A stretch of 64,000 nucleotides of DNA from an uncultured Vibrio sp. (lineage in GTDB: Bacteria; Pseudomonadota; Gammaproteobacteria; Enterobacterales; Vibrionaceae): assembly GCF_963675395.1 (NCBI RefSeq), contig NZ_OY776222.1, positions 1,116,001 through 1,180,000 on the forward strand. The letters run 5' to 3'. The position numbers and the translations under genes are program-made. Within the stretch, counting starts at the first letter, position 1, and every line of letters starts with the position of its first letter. This document shows, piece after piece, positions 8,463 through 18,054 of this stretch. Below the pieces are notes generated by a model. It was not told the DNA's origin. It made no database searches and saw only the letters and a list, made by a program, of their open reading frames with translations.

Positions 8463-10871
8463 ATGAAACATACTTTTAAATTATCTTTGCTTTGTTCTGC
8501 GATCCTGCTTGCTGGCTGTGGTGACGAATCCGGTAGTCAAGGCACATCGGCACAAGTAGGCTTTGAACCAGCAGTTCAGGCATTGCTCGAGCGTCAAACA
8601 TCGATACAGTTTACCCTTCAAGGCGCTAATGCTGCGGTTCCTGCCCCATCTTATCTACTGATGGATTCGACAGATGGCACTTTAGGGATACCGACAGAAG
8701 GCGATAACGCGCTGACCAATCCGAAAGCCTCCATGAACACTATGGATGGTTGGTCAACTTCAATGCCTATCGTATTGAATTTCGACGGTGTTGGCTTTTC
8801 TTCAGGCATGGTGACGTCGGGTGTAAAGGTCATCAAAATTAATACGCGCTTAACCGATTGGGACGGCACCAGCAACCCGATCGAAGAAGTTCTTGTACTC
8901 GGCACGGATTATATTGTGCAAACCAATGGCAACTCGCTTTACATCCAGTTTATGGATGCGTTGGACGAATCGAGTGAATATATTTTTGCTGTAACACAAG
9001 ACATCACCGATGTTAATGGTGACCCAATCGGTACCTCCTCGAGCTACGCTACCGCGAAAAGTAAGGAGGTCGTGTACGAAACTGGCGACCTGGCTTCTGT
9101 CCAAGCGGTGACCACTGCAGTCGAAGGTATTTTTGGCTTAGCAAGTGTTAACCCTGATGACATTGTTTATTCATCTTGGTTTAGCACGCAATCTGTCGGC
9201 GATACGCTCGCCGCCGTTAAAGGGGTGACGGCAACGGGCTTCTCTACTGGCGTAAACACGCTCAATGACGTGTACAAAGCGGATTCAAATGACAATTCAG
9301 TTGATCTCGCTGCCGTTTATACCATGACGTTTGATACGACGCAGGACTTTGTAACGGCTTTGGATAATGACCAAAACTTCAATCAATACGTGAGTGATCT
9401 AGACGCGGCTAAGACAGCAATTAAAGGCTTATACAATGCTTCTGGCGCTAGTGTAGTTGTAACTCAAGGATCGGTAAAACTGCCTTACTACCTTGAGAAA
9501 GGCGCAGACTGGAACATGCAACCAATGGTATCTGCAATGCCAAGCCTTGCAAAACTTAGTGCCGCGCTAGCCGATCCGAACGAGCAAGCGAATATGGTTC
9601 AGCAGCTTTCTACTGGTGTATTTGCAGAGAATCCAGTGGACGTGACTAAGCTGGCGAGTGATCCTACTGAACAGTTGAAACTGGTTGGCTCGACCTTGTA
9701 TCTAAACGATGGCAGCCAGTTAGACAGTGAACGTATTATAACGCGTTACTCTCCTGTACCTGCGGTCAAGTCTCTTGAAGATGTTGAGTTTCTTCTTTTC
9801 ACACCTCAATCAGGCGTGGCAACAGACGTTGTGGTTTATCAACACGGCATCACGTCATCAAAAGAAACGGCCTATGCGTTTGCCTACAACATGGTGAAAG
9901 CCGGCGTTGCCGTTATTGCTATCGACTTGCCTATCCATGGCACCCGAAGTTTAGATGAACAACGTTCTGCGAACGCAAACGTGCTTGCTTATTTGAACCT
10001 GTCAAACTTAGCGGTAGCGCGTGACAACTTACGTCAAAGTGTGCTGGATGTTTTAGGTCTTCGTGCAAGCTTAGTGGTATCCGCACAAGGTGGCATTTTA
10101 GCAAGTGGACCTCTTCAGGGCTTCAATCCAATGTCAGGTTCACAGGTTAAAATGCTCGGTCACTCTCTTGGCGGTATCGTTGGTACATCAGCCGTCGCAG
10201 CAGCAAACAATTCATTAGGCAGCCCGACGGCAGATGCGCTCTATTCATTTAGTGCCGCTTCTATCCAAAACTCAGGTGGTCAAATTGGCAACTTATTACT
10301 GGGTTCTGAGAGATTCGGTCCGCAGATTAAACACAACCTAGCTTATGCTGCTTCAACGGATTACATGTCATTTTCTGATGCACAATGTACTGAATTAGAA
10401 GCCAAAGCCTGTTATGAAACCTTTGAAGGGCTAGCCACTGCAGAGCAACTTGCCGAGCTAAGCGATGGTTTCTCTCAGTTTATCTACGCGGCACAGACAA
10501 CGCTTGATACTGTAGACCCATTCACTAATACAAGTGATTTGATGGCTTCGGGTACGCTATCGACGCCATTCTTTATGACAGAAACGGAAGGTGATTCAGT
10601 GGTACCAAATAGTGTGGCTAACGCACCATTCGCAGGCACTGAACCACTGGCAGAGAAACTTGGCTTAACGACAGTAAACAGTTCAAACACAACTGTGTCA
10701 CCGACTGCAAGCTTCGTTCAGTTCAACTCAACTGCAACACACAGTACGTTTGCTTCACCAAGTGGTACCTTGGCTGATCTCGACCACCACATCGAAATGC
10801 AAACAGAGAACACCGACTTCCTAATGGATAATGTTTTATCGGGTGTCTCTAACACGTCAGTTCTGAAATAA
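8463..10871 (+). CDS. volA: VolA-like surface lysophospholipase lipoprotein
   Basis: An 802-residue lipoprotein lipase of the VolA / Pla-1/cef family. The lipobox is LLAGC (Cys19). The alpha/beta-hydrolase nucleophile is Ser568 in GHSLGG, with a preceding oxyanion-like segment VVYQHGITSSKETAYAFA and candidate late His in DLDHHIEM. V. cholerae VolA is exposed on the cell surface and cleaves host lysophosphatidylcholine, feeding FadL. Gene order and spacing (ribosome site CGGAG, 21-bp gap) are as expected for a fadL-volA operon. The length agrees with a full-size protein. Confidence 0.9.
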   Translation: MKHTFKLSLLCSAILLAGCGDESGSQGTSAQVGFEPAVQALLERQTSIQFTLQGANAAVPAPSYLLMDSTDGTLGIPTEGDNALTNPKASMNTMDGWSTSMPIVLNFDGVGFSSGMVTSGVKVIKINTRLTDWDGTSNPIEEVLVLGTDYIVQTNGNSLYIQFMDALDESSEYIFAVTQDITDVNGDPIGTSSSYATAKSKEVVYETGDLASVQAVTTAVEGIFGLASVNPDDIVYSSWFSTQSVGDTLAAVKGVTATGFSTGVNTLNDVYKADSNDNSVDLAAVYTMTFDTTQDFVTALDNDQNFNQYVSDLDAAKTAIKGLYNASGASVVVTQGSVKLPYYLEKGADWNMQPMVSAMPSLAKLSAALADPNEQANMVQQLSTGVFAENPVDVTKLASDPTEQLKLVGSTLYLNDGSQLDSERIITRYSPVPAVKSLEDVEFLLFTPQSGVATDVVVYQHGITSSKETAYAFAYNMVKAGVAVIAIDLPIHGTRSLDEQRSANANVLAYLNLSNLAVARDNLRQSVLDVLGLRASLVVSAQGGILASGPLQGFNPMSGSQVKMLGHSLGGIVGTSAVAAANNSLGSPTADALYSFSAASIQNSGGQIGNLLLGSERFGPQIKHNLAYAASTDYMSFSDAQCTELEAKACYETFEGLATAEQLAELSDGFSQFIYAAQTTLDTVDPFTNTSDLMASGTLSTPFFMTETEGDSVVPNSVANAPFAGTEPLAEKLGLTTVNSSNTTVSPTASFVQFNSTATHSTFASPSGTLADLDHHIEMQTENTDFLMDNVLSGVSNTSVLK

Positions 10872-10914
10872 ACATCAGATAGAAAACCTTAGACTGAACG
10901 CAAGTCTTATCGTC

Positions 10915-10953
10915 ATGCCCTCAATAGTTGAGTTGCAATTATTGGGGGCATTT
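10915..10953 (+). terminator. probable terminator after volA
   Basis: An imperfect stem-loop pairs ATGCCCTCAATA with TATTGGGGGCAT, followed by a short T stretch. It is 44 bp past the volA stop. Confidence 0.6.
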
Positions 10954-11164
10954 CGTGATTTAACCACTGAAAGATTCATTGCCCTCGGTAGTTACGAACA
11001 ATTTTTATATCCCCACGTCAATTTTATTACCAAATGTTTTACATATTTACACTAATCAGGTTGCAATATTGTAAAAACCAAACCTAAATTTCCTAACACC
11101 CTTTTATTTATCAGGATAAAGTGGATAATACCGCCACAAAATAACATTACTAAGGTGAGTCCTT

Positions 11165-11722
11165 ATGTCTATCGAATCTACTTTGCTTGCACGCTGCGAG
11201 TCAAAATGTGAACTATGTTCATCTGAATCTCCGTTAACTGCTTATGCGGTTCCACCACACGGTAACGTCACTGTTGATACCGCGATTATGGTTTGTGACA
11301 AATGTCTAAGCGAGATCGAAGAACCAAAAGACATTAACCACTGGCGTTGCCTAAATGACAGCATGTGGAGCCAAGTGCCAGCAGTACAAGTAACTGCATG
11401 GCGCCAACTGACTCGCCTAAACACTGAAAGCTGGGCTCAAGATGCTCTTGACATGATGTACATGGAAGAAGAGCAAATGAACTGGGCAATGAAGGGGATG
11501 TCTGCAGATGACAAAACTCTTGACTGTAACGGCACTGAACTTAAAAAAGGTGACGATGTAACAGTAATCAAAGACCTACCCGTTAAAGGCACCAACCAAG
11601 TGATCAAACAAGGCACGGTTATCCGTGGTATCAGCCTTGGCGATGATCCAAAATTGGTTTCAGGAAAGGCAAACGGTGGTCAATCTATGTATGTGATCGC
11701 AGAGTACTGCCGTAAGAAGTAA
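11165..11722 (+). CDS. PhnA/YjdM-like protein
   Basis: A 185-residue cytosolic protein of the PhnA (YjdM) family. The N-terminal zinc ribbon has CESKCELCSS (Cys near 10, 14, 17) and VCDKCLSEI. The C-terminal ~75 residues form the conserved PhnA barrel, starting DCNGTELKKGDDVTVIKDLPVKG. Despite the name, E. coli YjdM is not needed for phosphonate use and no phn genes are nearby. The exact role is unknown. A strong terminator follows. Confidence 0.87.
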   Translation: MSIESTLLARCESKCELCSSESPLTAYAVPPHGNVTVDTAIMVCDKCLSEIEEPKDINHWRCLNDSMWSQVPAVQVTAWRQLTRLNTESWAQDALDMMYMEEEQMNWAMKGMSADDKTLDCNGTELKKGDDVTVIKDLPVKGTNQVIKQGTVIRGISLGDDPKLVSGKANGGQSMYVIAEYCRKK

Positions 11723-11741
11723 TAGACGTTACTTTTATCGT

Positions 11742-11773
11742 AAAAACAGGGTTCCAGTCGGAACCCTGTTTTT
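11742..11773 (+). terminator. rho-independent terminator after phnA-like gene
   Basis: A perfect 14-bp inverted repeat (11742-11755 with 11760-11773), GC-rich apex, 4-base loop AGTC, with T5 on the + strand. Confidence 0.92.
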
Positions 11774-11837
11774 GTTTCAGGCGACGTCCTCTACGGATAG
11801 TGATATCACATCGTAGTGACCATCAAATAATTACAAA

Positions 11838-11865
11838 AAAGCCAGCTATTAAGTAAGCTGGCTTT
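11838..11865 (-). terminator. terminator of the 63-codon gene
   Basis: Ten-bp inverted repeat AAAGCCAGCT / AGCTGGCTTT. On the minus strand it runs into a T-run (A6 at 11835-11840 on +), 21 bp past the stop of the small minus-strand gene. Confidence 0.85.
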
Positions 11866-11885
11866 GTTCATTTACTGTCTTCAGA

Positions 11886-12077
11886 TTAACGATACATACC
11901 GATATCTTTCTGAATATGAGCTGACAAATCTTCTGCATAGTAACCACGAGGTACTGAGTTATCTACAAAAAGAATGTCGAGTAAGTGAGTTAGCAATCCT
12001 TTGAAATTTACCGTATAGGTTTTCTTATCCATAGAGGTTGGTAAAGCTACAGTTGTCATTTGCATTGCTTGTGCCAT
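11886..12077 (-). CDS. small hypothetical protein, 63 residues
   Basis: A short gene with its own strong ribosome site (AGAGAGG, 5 bases before the ATG) and its own terminator, so it is probably real. The N-terminal half is polar. The end (YYAEDLSAHIQKDIGMYR) resembles the C-terminal signature of DUF1127/YjiS-like small proteins (LSxxxLxDIGLxR), but the first half does not, so this is only a hint. No signal peptide or membrane segment. Not recognised otherwise. Confidence 0.68.
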   Translation of the reverse strand: MAQAMQMTTVALPTSMDKKTYTVNFKGLLTHLLDILFVDNSVPRGYYAEDLSAHIQKDIGMYR

Positions 12078-12423
12078 GATTGCCTCTCTTTAAAGCAGTA
12101 ATCTGTGTTGTTGGGTGTATCATAGTCACATCATTTCAGTTTAAAAAGTGACAAAAACTACCCATTCGGATTACTTTTATTAATGAAACAAACCCATTAC
12201 AAACATTAAAGATACTAATACCCACCTGACGCATAACTATTCAAGATAACTTAAGAACGCTTGAATAACTTCCACTTACTCGGTAAGAGCTATAGATTTT
12301 GATAACATTTTATTAACCATGAAATATTCAACCTATAATCTTAATATCAAATACATCAATATTTTTGATTAGTAATATTAACCCTAGAGGCTGTGCTCTC
12401 TTCTTGCTAGTTGTTTGCTCTGG

Positions 12424-12519
12424 TTAAGAGACGATCACAGGTACAATATGTACGAGCGTTGACCATGTAACAACCCATGCCACAACTACTGCAACATCAC
12501 TCCAGTCTTTATTCCACAT
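12424..12519 (-). CDS. possible 31-residue membrane miniprotein
   Basis: A 32-codon frame starting ATGTGGAATAAAGAC, with AAGG 9 bases upstream. It encodes a short polar head (MWNKDWSD) followed by a continuous hydrophobic stretch (VAVVVAWVVTWSTLVHIV), a single membrane helix. It lies 61 bp downstream of the 5'-nucleotidase stop on the same strand with no clear terminator between, so it could be cotranscribed. Support is coding pattern only; it may be chance. Confidence 0.4.
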   Translation of the reverse strand: MWNKDWSDVAVVVAWVVTWSTLVHIVPVIVS

Positions 12520-12580
12520 CCTTTTTTACCTTCACCACATTTCACATGGAAAAAATAAGCAAGATGAGCACCAAAAATGG

Positions 12581-14317
12581 CTAACTATGCTGCTGAGTGT
12601 AGAATTTGTGATTTAGATTCAAACAATTAGGATCATCAGTAAGCAGTTCGATGAAACAATCTGCCATCGATAGGTTACTGACACTTCCCTCACCTTCCAT
12701 ATCCAATAAGGCTTCGTAACCTTCTTTACCTTTCATTGTATATGCCGATGACGTGCCACGGTACCAAGCGTCATCCTGTACCTTCACCCAACGATTCTCA
12801 TTGAAGATTTCTAGTACGGTAATACGTTTCCCTTTAGGAAGATGAGCTTCGTACTCAAAGTTGAGGTTGTATGTGTAAGGGTAACTGCCTGAGCCAGTGC
12901 CTTCTACACCATTGTTCAAGGCGTTATTAATCGCTCCTTCCAAAGCTCGGCGAATCACACTTCCCTGTACGTTATAAAAACCAATAGGGACGGCAAATGG
13001 CAATAAACGTCCGGCAACGTCGGCAACGGTAAGCTTACCCGGATTTAGTGACGTTCTGACGCCACCAGCGTTATGAATAGCAAACTGAATGTCATGTCCA
13101 CGCTGATTTAAGCTGTGCAGGAATGAATGTGCAACCGCAGAAGCAAGCTCACTGCCCCCAAATTCATCTGGGATACGTACATGGCGCTTTTTATTGTCGA
13201 CATTCGCGATCACTTGCGATTGAAGTGCACGCACGCGTGGTATGTATTTATCCGTTAAAATAGCCTGCGTCTCAGGGTGCTTTTTACACACAACGACATT
13301 TGGCTGGCCATGAATAAAGTCACACGCTGTCTCAAATACGCCTTGGTCCAGTTGTTGGTTTAGTGAGGAATCCCAGAATATACGACGGCCAAGCAACAGC
13401 TCATTTTGACCGCTTAGCATCGATGCACTTCCCTGCTCATCAAACTCCAGTACACAATGCCCAATAGTCAGTGCATGAAAACCAGCCTGTACCACATAAG
13501 TGCCGTTAATTTTCACACCGTATTGGTCGTCTTTACCTAAGCCTATCGAAGAAAAATCACCTTGCAGTCGATGACTGTGACCACCAACGATGATACCAAT
13601 CCCCTCTACCTGTTCCGCTAACTCTAAGTCACCTTCGTAACCCAGATGGCTAAGCAAAATAATATTTTTTATCCCAGCCGCGTGGATTTGCTCGACCGTC
13701 GCTTTCGCTGTATCAATTGCAGCCACGAATGGAGTATCTATATCGGGATTTGCAATATCACTCATTTTATCGATCGAAAGGCCAAAAATGGCGACCGGTG
13801 CACCATCAAACTCTTTCACCATGTATTGAGCGCTTTGAGTTTGATGCTGATAACTTAATACATTGCCACAATCACTCACTCGGTGGGATTTTGATACTAA
13901 TTCGTTAGATAAATCCCAGTTACCAGCAAGCAAGGGAAAGTTGGTACGCTGACAGAACTGAGCCACAGGTTCATTCCCCATGTCTAGTTCATGGTTGCCT
14001 AGTGCCATCGCGTCAATCTGTAACGCGTTTAGAAGATCTGCATTCGCTTTGCCTTTAAACAAAGAAAAGTACAGAGTGCCTTGGAAGCAGTCTCCAGCAT
14101 GTAAAAACAACATTCCGTGTCCTTGGCGTTTCGCATCATCGCGAAGTTGTTCAACTCGTGTTGCAATGCGCGAAAAGCCTCCGGCACTTACGTATGGCTC
14201 TAGCGTAACGTCTTTATTGATTTGTAATTTTAGCTGTAATGACGTTGGCTCAAAGTAGGAATGAGTGTCATTGATGTGTGCCAGTTTGATTCTTACTGGC
14301 TTATGATTTTTATTCAT
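12581..14317 (-). CDS. 5'-nucleotidase / UshA-like metallophosphatase without signal peptide
   Basis: A 578-residue two-domain phosphatase. The N-terminal metallophosphatase domain has INDTHSYF (Asp, His), AGDCFQGT, GNHELD and GGHSHRL. The C-terminal 5'-nucleotidase domain has NAGGVRTSLNPGKLTVADV and GSGSYPYTY. The family usually hydrolyses nucleotides in the periplasm or at the surface, yet no signal peptide is visible: the protein begins MNKNHKPVRIKLAHIND. The frame is open back to 14338 (two earlier ATGs), but the earlier ATG has its GGA directly adjacent, while GAGAG is well placed for 14317. None of the three starts gives a hydrophobic leader. Confidence 0.87.
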   Translation of the reverse strand: MNKNHKPVRIKLAHINDTHSYFEPTSLQLKLQINKDVTLEPYVSAGGFSRIATRVEQLRDDAKRQGHGMLFLHAGDCFQGTLYFSLFKGKANADLLNALQIDAMALGNHELDMGNEPVAQFCQRTNFPLLAGNWDLSNELVSKSHRVSDCGNVLSYQHQTQSAQYMVKEFDGAPVAIFGLSIDKMSDIANPDIDTPFVAAIDTAKATVEQIHAAGIKNIILLSHLGYEGDLELAEQVEGIGIIVGGHSHRLQGDFSSIGLGKDDQYGVKINGTYVVQAGFHALTIGHCVLEFDEQGSASMLSGQNELLLGRRIFWDSSLNQQLDQGVFETACDFIHGQPNVVVCKKHPETQAILTDKYIPRVRALQSQVIANVDNKKRHVRIPDEFGGSELASAVAHSFLHSLNQRGHDIQFAIHNAGGVRTSLNPGKLTVADVAGRLLPFAVPIGFYNVQGSVIRRALEGAINNALNNGVEGTGSGSYPYTYNLNFEYEAHLPKGKRITVLEIFNENRWVKVQDDAWYRGTSSAYTMKGKEGYEALLDMEGEGSVSNLSMADCFIELLTDDPNCLNLNHKFYTQQHS

Positions 14318-14582
14318 TTTCATCTTCTCTCTTTTCATTCCTTATAATAATAAGGAGTGGATCATGACAGAATCATGAATTTTATGAAACAGCGAATTTC
14401 CATTTCATGTTTAGGTGATCCTACATAGGTGAATACCCAATTCCATTAACGTAAAGGTCCACCTCCTACACAGGCTCTCGTAAATTTGTGAACTGAGCTT
14501 ATAGCAACATCTTAGAATTCATATATGCTTAGAGATAGCAAGATAATTCTCTATAATTCAAATAATTGCGAGGAGGATTGAG

Positions 14583-16217
14583 ATGAGACTAGAACGCATC
14601 GAAATCTCCGGATTTAGAGGCATCAAACGCCTTTCACTCTCTTTTGATGAACTCACCACGCTCATTGGTGAAAATACATGGGGTAAGTCTTCATTACTTG
14701 ATGCCCTATCCATTGCACTACCAACAGACGGAAATCTATATGAGTTTGAACTGAAAGATTTTCATGTTGACTACGCTATCGCTCACCCACAAACACAACA
14801 TATTGAGATCATTCTTTGCTTTCGAGCACAAGACAAACAAGAGATAAAAGCAGGTCGTTACCGCCGTCTCAAGCCTGTTTGGTGTACCAAAGAAAACGGT
14901 GGACACGTCATCTACTATCGTATCAGTGGCTCTCGAGATGAACATAACATTACGACTAGCTACGGATTCCTAGACCGTGAGGGAAAAACTAAACAGATAC
15001 ATCATGCTGAAAAGCTCGCAGTCGAGTTGATGACACTGCACCCTGTTATTCGCTTAAGGGACTCTCGTCGCTTCCCTCATTCATCTCATGTGAATGGAGA
15101 TGGTAAAAACGCCCGAATTGAAAAGCGTATTGACAATACATGTCGGCGACTATTAGCTATGCCTGGTCAAGTCAATAAGGGGGAAATTCGCAGTAGCCTT
15201 TCCTCTATGCAGACTCTGGTTGACCACTATTTTGCATTCCGCAGTACCAGCAGAGGGAATCCAAGGAAGCCAAGAGATGGTCTGTTTTATAACAGCCACC
15301 CTTCTGATAAAGGCCTGAGCCAATACTTGAGGGAAACCAAGGATAAACAAAGTCGCTTACTTCTAATGGGCTTACTCAACACTTATCTGCAAGCGAAAGG
15401 CCCAACAGAGCTAAGACGTTGTGCACGACCAATCTTAATAATTGAAGATCCCGAAGGTCGCTTGCACCCTACGCACTTAGCAAGAGCGTGGTCCCTTCTT
15501 CAGCTATTGCCGATGCAGAAAATTCTGACTACTAACAGTGGGAGTTTACTCGGCTCCGTTCCGCTTTATTCAATCCGGCGCTTGTATCGCCTCTCTGATC
15601 GCACTATTGCGAAAAGCCTCAACTCGTCTAAATTCGGGCGAGATGAACTAAGGCGTATCGGTTTCCACATTCGTTTTCACCGAGCAGGTGCACTTTTTGC
15701 TCGTTGCTGGTTGCTGGTTGAAGGTGAAACCGAAGTCTGGCTTTTTAACGAGTTAGCGCGTCAATGTGGTTATGATTTAGCGGCAGAAGGCGTTCAGATA
15801 GTAGAGTTTGCCCAATCTGGCTTGCGCTCAATTATTAAAGTCGCAAAAGAGTTTGGCATTGACTGGCACGTAGTGACAGATGGCGATGCGGCCGGTAAAA
15901 AATACGCGCATACGGTTCGTTCACAATTAGAACATGACCAAGAGCGTCACCGCTTAACTGAGTTACCCGATCAAGACATTGAACATTTCCTATACAATCA
16001 TGGATTTGAAATTTTCTTTAAGGACATGATAAAGATTCCTCACGATCATCAAATCCCTGCCAAAAAAGTGGTAAACCGAGTCCTAAAAAAACATGCTAAA
16101 CCAGATTTAGCTTTAGCGATTGTTTCGTATTGTGAAGAGAATGGCATGGAATGCATACCGGTACTCTTGCGTTGGACGCTAAAACGCATCGTAACCATGG
16201 CAAGTGGGAATACCTAG
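14583..16217 (+). CDS. ybjD: YbjD-like OLD-family ATP-dependent endonuclease
   Basis: A 544-residue ATPase-nuclease of the OLD family (DUF2813/YbjD class). The Walker A is GENTWGKSS (residues 29-37) in an SMC-like head beginning MRLERIEISGFRGIKRLSL. The signature/Walker B region is LIIEDPEGRLHP. The C-terminal Toprim domain has LLVEGETEVW near residue 376 and VVTDGDAAGKK near 431. OLD proteins cut DNA in an ATP-linked way, and some defend against phage. YbjD itself is widely conserved, and there is no partner UvrD-like gene (as in Gabija), so a housekeeping role is as likely. Ribosome site GAGGA. Confidence 0.88.
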   Translation: MRLERIEISGFRGIKRLSLSFDELTTLIGENTWGKSSLLDALSIALPTDGNLYEFELKDFHVDYAIAHPQTQHIEIILCFRAQDKQEIKAGRYRRLKPVWCTKENGGHVIYYRISGSRDEHNITTSYGFLDREGKTKQIHHAEKLAVELMTLHPVIRLRDSRRFPHSSHVNGDGKNARIEKRIDNTCRRLLAMPGQVNKGEIRSSLSSMQTLVDHYFAFRSTSRGNPRKPRDGLFYNSHPSDKGLSQYLRETKDKQSRLLLMGLLNTYLQAKGPTELRRCARPILIIEDPEGRLHPTHLARAWSLLQLLPMQKILTTNSGSLLGSVPLYSIRRLYRLSDRTIAKSLNSSKFGRDELRRIGFHIRFHRAGALFARCWLLVEGETEVWLFNELARQCGYDLAAEGVQIVEFAQSGLRSIIKVAKEFGIDWHVVTDGDAAGKKYAHTVRSQLEHDQERHRLTELPDQDIEHFLYNHGFEIFFKDMIKIPHDHQIPAKKVVNRVLKKHAKPDLALAIVSYCEENGMECIPVLLRWTLKRIVTMASGNT

Positions 16218-16234
16218 GACAGAAAATGAAAAAA

Positions 16235-16257
16235 AAGCACACTATGACAGTGTGCTT
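16235..16257 (+). terminator. terminator after ybjD-like gene
   Basis: Nine-bp inverted repeat AAGCACACT / AGTGTGCTT with a 5-base loop, flanked by an A-run upstream. Confidence 0.75.
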
Positions 16258-16345
16258 GTATCAAATATCAATAATCTTGATAAATAGTATTGATGGTAAT
16301 TATTCTTCAATACTCAGTGGATGATACCAATTAGATCGGGGGTCG

Positions 16346-16831
16346 CTACTGCGTTTGCTCAGCGAGCGAAGAGGTAGAAGTAGCATTTGATTTCGAGTGT
16401 AACCAGAGGCCGGTGGCTTTCATTAGGTAACCAAATACACCACCTAATAAAAGCGATGGTACAACAAGTTGCCAGTGACCATCGGCTGCAAAGGTTGCAC
16501 ATGAGCCAATAAACGTACCAGGAATATAAGATAACCAAACTTGTTTAGCTTGAATACACATAAAGAAAGCTACGATAGCCGTTATGACGTAGCCTAGAAT
16601 TTCTAACCCTGCGTAAGTTGAACCATAAATGATAACCATAGCCCAAAACACACCAGTTAAATTAGTGAGTAGGCTTGTGGCTAATCCTTTCAGGCCACTT
16701 GTTGGAGAGGCAAAGTAACTCGTACAGCCTAAAAAACCTGCCCAAGATAGAAGGCCTAAAGAGATAGCTATCCATCCCCAAACGCCAGACAAAATCCCAG
16801 TAGTAATAGAAATCGCTAATAGTGTCGTCAT
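16346..16831 (-). CDS. DUF1097 membrane protein (YcdZ-like)
   Basis: A 161-residue inner-membrane protein with about five or six hydrophobic segments: TTLLAISITTGILSGVWGWI, SLGLLSWAGFLGCTSYFASP, LATSLLTNLTGVFWAMVIIY and so on. The GVWGWIA start and the FLGCTSYFASP motif match my memory of the DUF1097/YcdZ family. Function unknown. No operon partner. Confidence 0.75.
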   Translation of the reverse strand: MTTLLAISITTGILSGVWGWIAISLGLLSWAGFLGCTSYFASPTSGLKGLATSLLTNLTGVFWAMVIIYGSTYAGLEILGYVITAIVAFFMCIQAKQVWLSYIPGTFIGSCATFAADGHWQLVVPSLLLGGVFGYLMKATGLWLHSKSNATSTSSLAEQTQ

Positions 16832-17058
16832 GGTATTCGTACCTGCTTAGCTAGTATCAGACCATTCTGGTTTGATAACTGGCTTCAAACATTGAAATCA
16901 AGCACCGATACTAGAAGTATTCCCCTAGCTTATCGGTGACAATGATCACAAAAATAACAGTGTCGTTTCATTTATTACACGTATAATTTGACGTAAACGA
17001 TAAATCAACAGATTTAGTAAATAACCTAACGCTGTCATTTATGTAATATTAGCAAGTG

Positions 17059-17964
17059 CTATAGAACTGTCGGCTTCCCTTTCATCATGCGTAAGCCTTC
17101 ACGCTTGATGCACTCTACTAATGGGTTTTCTGCCATATCGGCTCGCCAGATAAAGGAAAGCGTACGTTCCATTTTTAGCTCTGGAACATCTAAAGCAACC
17201 AGTAGGCCGGCTTGGATATAACGTTCAACATCCAGATAAGGTAAACAGGTTAAATACTGCCCATTGGCAACAAGGCTACGGAGTACAGGTACGTGTTCGT
17301 ATTCACGCCAAACATCGAGATCCTCTATAAATTTATTAATCGAACTATCAAAGGTTTTACGTGTCCCGGACCCATCTTCCCGCAACACCCATTTTGCTTG
17401 TTCTAACTGAGCTAAGCTGACGGTTGGATTTTTGGCGAAAGGATGATGTGAAGCAGCGACAACAGTCAGGTGATCACGGCACCATACTTCCTGGTGTAAT
17501 CGATTGTCGTCACAACGGCCTTCAATGATGCCTAAGTCGCACTTGTAATCCAATACGCCCTCAAGGACACCTCTAGTGCTTTTTACATTCAAAGATATGC
17601 GCATCTCAGGGAAGTCATTATCAATAATACTGATAAGATCAGGAACTAAGTGTTCTGCTGGCGTTTGACTCGCGCAAAGACGTACTTCCCCGCTTAATAA
17701 GTGTTGCTCGTAAAAGCCCATTTCAATCTGCAAAGCATCTTGCAACAGACGTTTTGCTTTCGGCCTCAACCACATCCCCCAATGGGTTAACGCCATTTGT
17801 TTGCCCTGCCTTTCAAATAATGGCCGACCAAGCATTTTTTCTAATTGTGAGAGCGACATACTTGTCGCCGATTGTGTCAGAGCCAGCTTGTCTGCAGCCT
17901 GGCTAACACTTCCTGAATCGGCAACTGCATTAAAAACCGCTAACTGCTTCAATGAATAGCGCAA
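17059..17964 (-). CDS. LysR-family transcriptional regulator
   Basis: A 301-residue LysR regulator. I place the start at TTG 17964: AAAGGAGG lies 5 bases before it, and the protein then begins RYSLKQLAVFNAVADSGSVS, the usual LysR helix-turn-helix opening. The frame stays open to 18186 but those residues look non-coding. The HTH spans about residues 1-60 and the effector domain follows (LSGEVRLCASQTPAEHLVPD). It is divergent from the FNT-CBS channel gene, with a perfect 13-bp palindrome of T-N11-A form between them, so it probably controls that channel. Confidence 0.88.
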   Translation of the reverse strand: MRYSLKQLAVFNAVADSGSVSQAADKLALTQSATSMSLSQLEKMLGRPLFERQGKQMALTHWGMWLRPKAKRLLQDALQIEMGFYEQHLLSGEVRLCASQTPAEHLVPDLISIIDNDFPEMRISLNVKSTRGVLEGVLDYKCDLGIIEGRCDDNRLHQEVWCRDHLTVVAASHHPFAKNPTVSLAQLEQAKWVLREDGSGTRKTFDSSINKFIEDLDVWREYEHVPVLRSLVANGQYLTCLPYLDVERYIQAGLLVALDVPELKMERTLSFIWRADMAENPLVECIKREGLRMMKGKPTVL

Positions 17965-18054
17965 TGTGTCCTCCTTTACGAGCGAGTATTCCCATACCCT
18001 CACCTGATTAAAAACATAAGCAACGGCATTCATTTTACTCATCTTCGAACAGTT

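Noticed and set aside
14364..14380. AAGGAG-ATG before a very short frame upstream of the ybjD-like gene
   Set aside because: The frame ends after four codons and no single-base change gives a convincing gene.
14583..16217. Gabija-like or other OLD-based phage-defence system
   Set aside because: No UvrD-like or reverse transcriptase partner adjoins it. The protein matches the widespread YbjD type, so a defence role is not supported by context.
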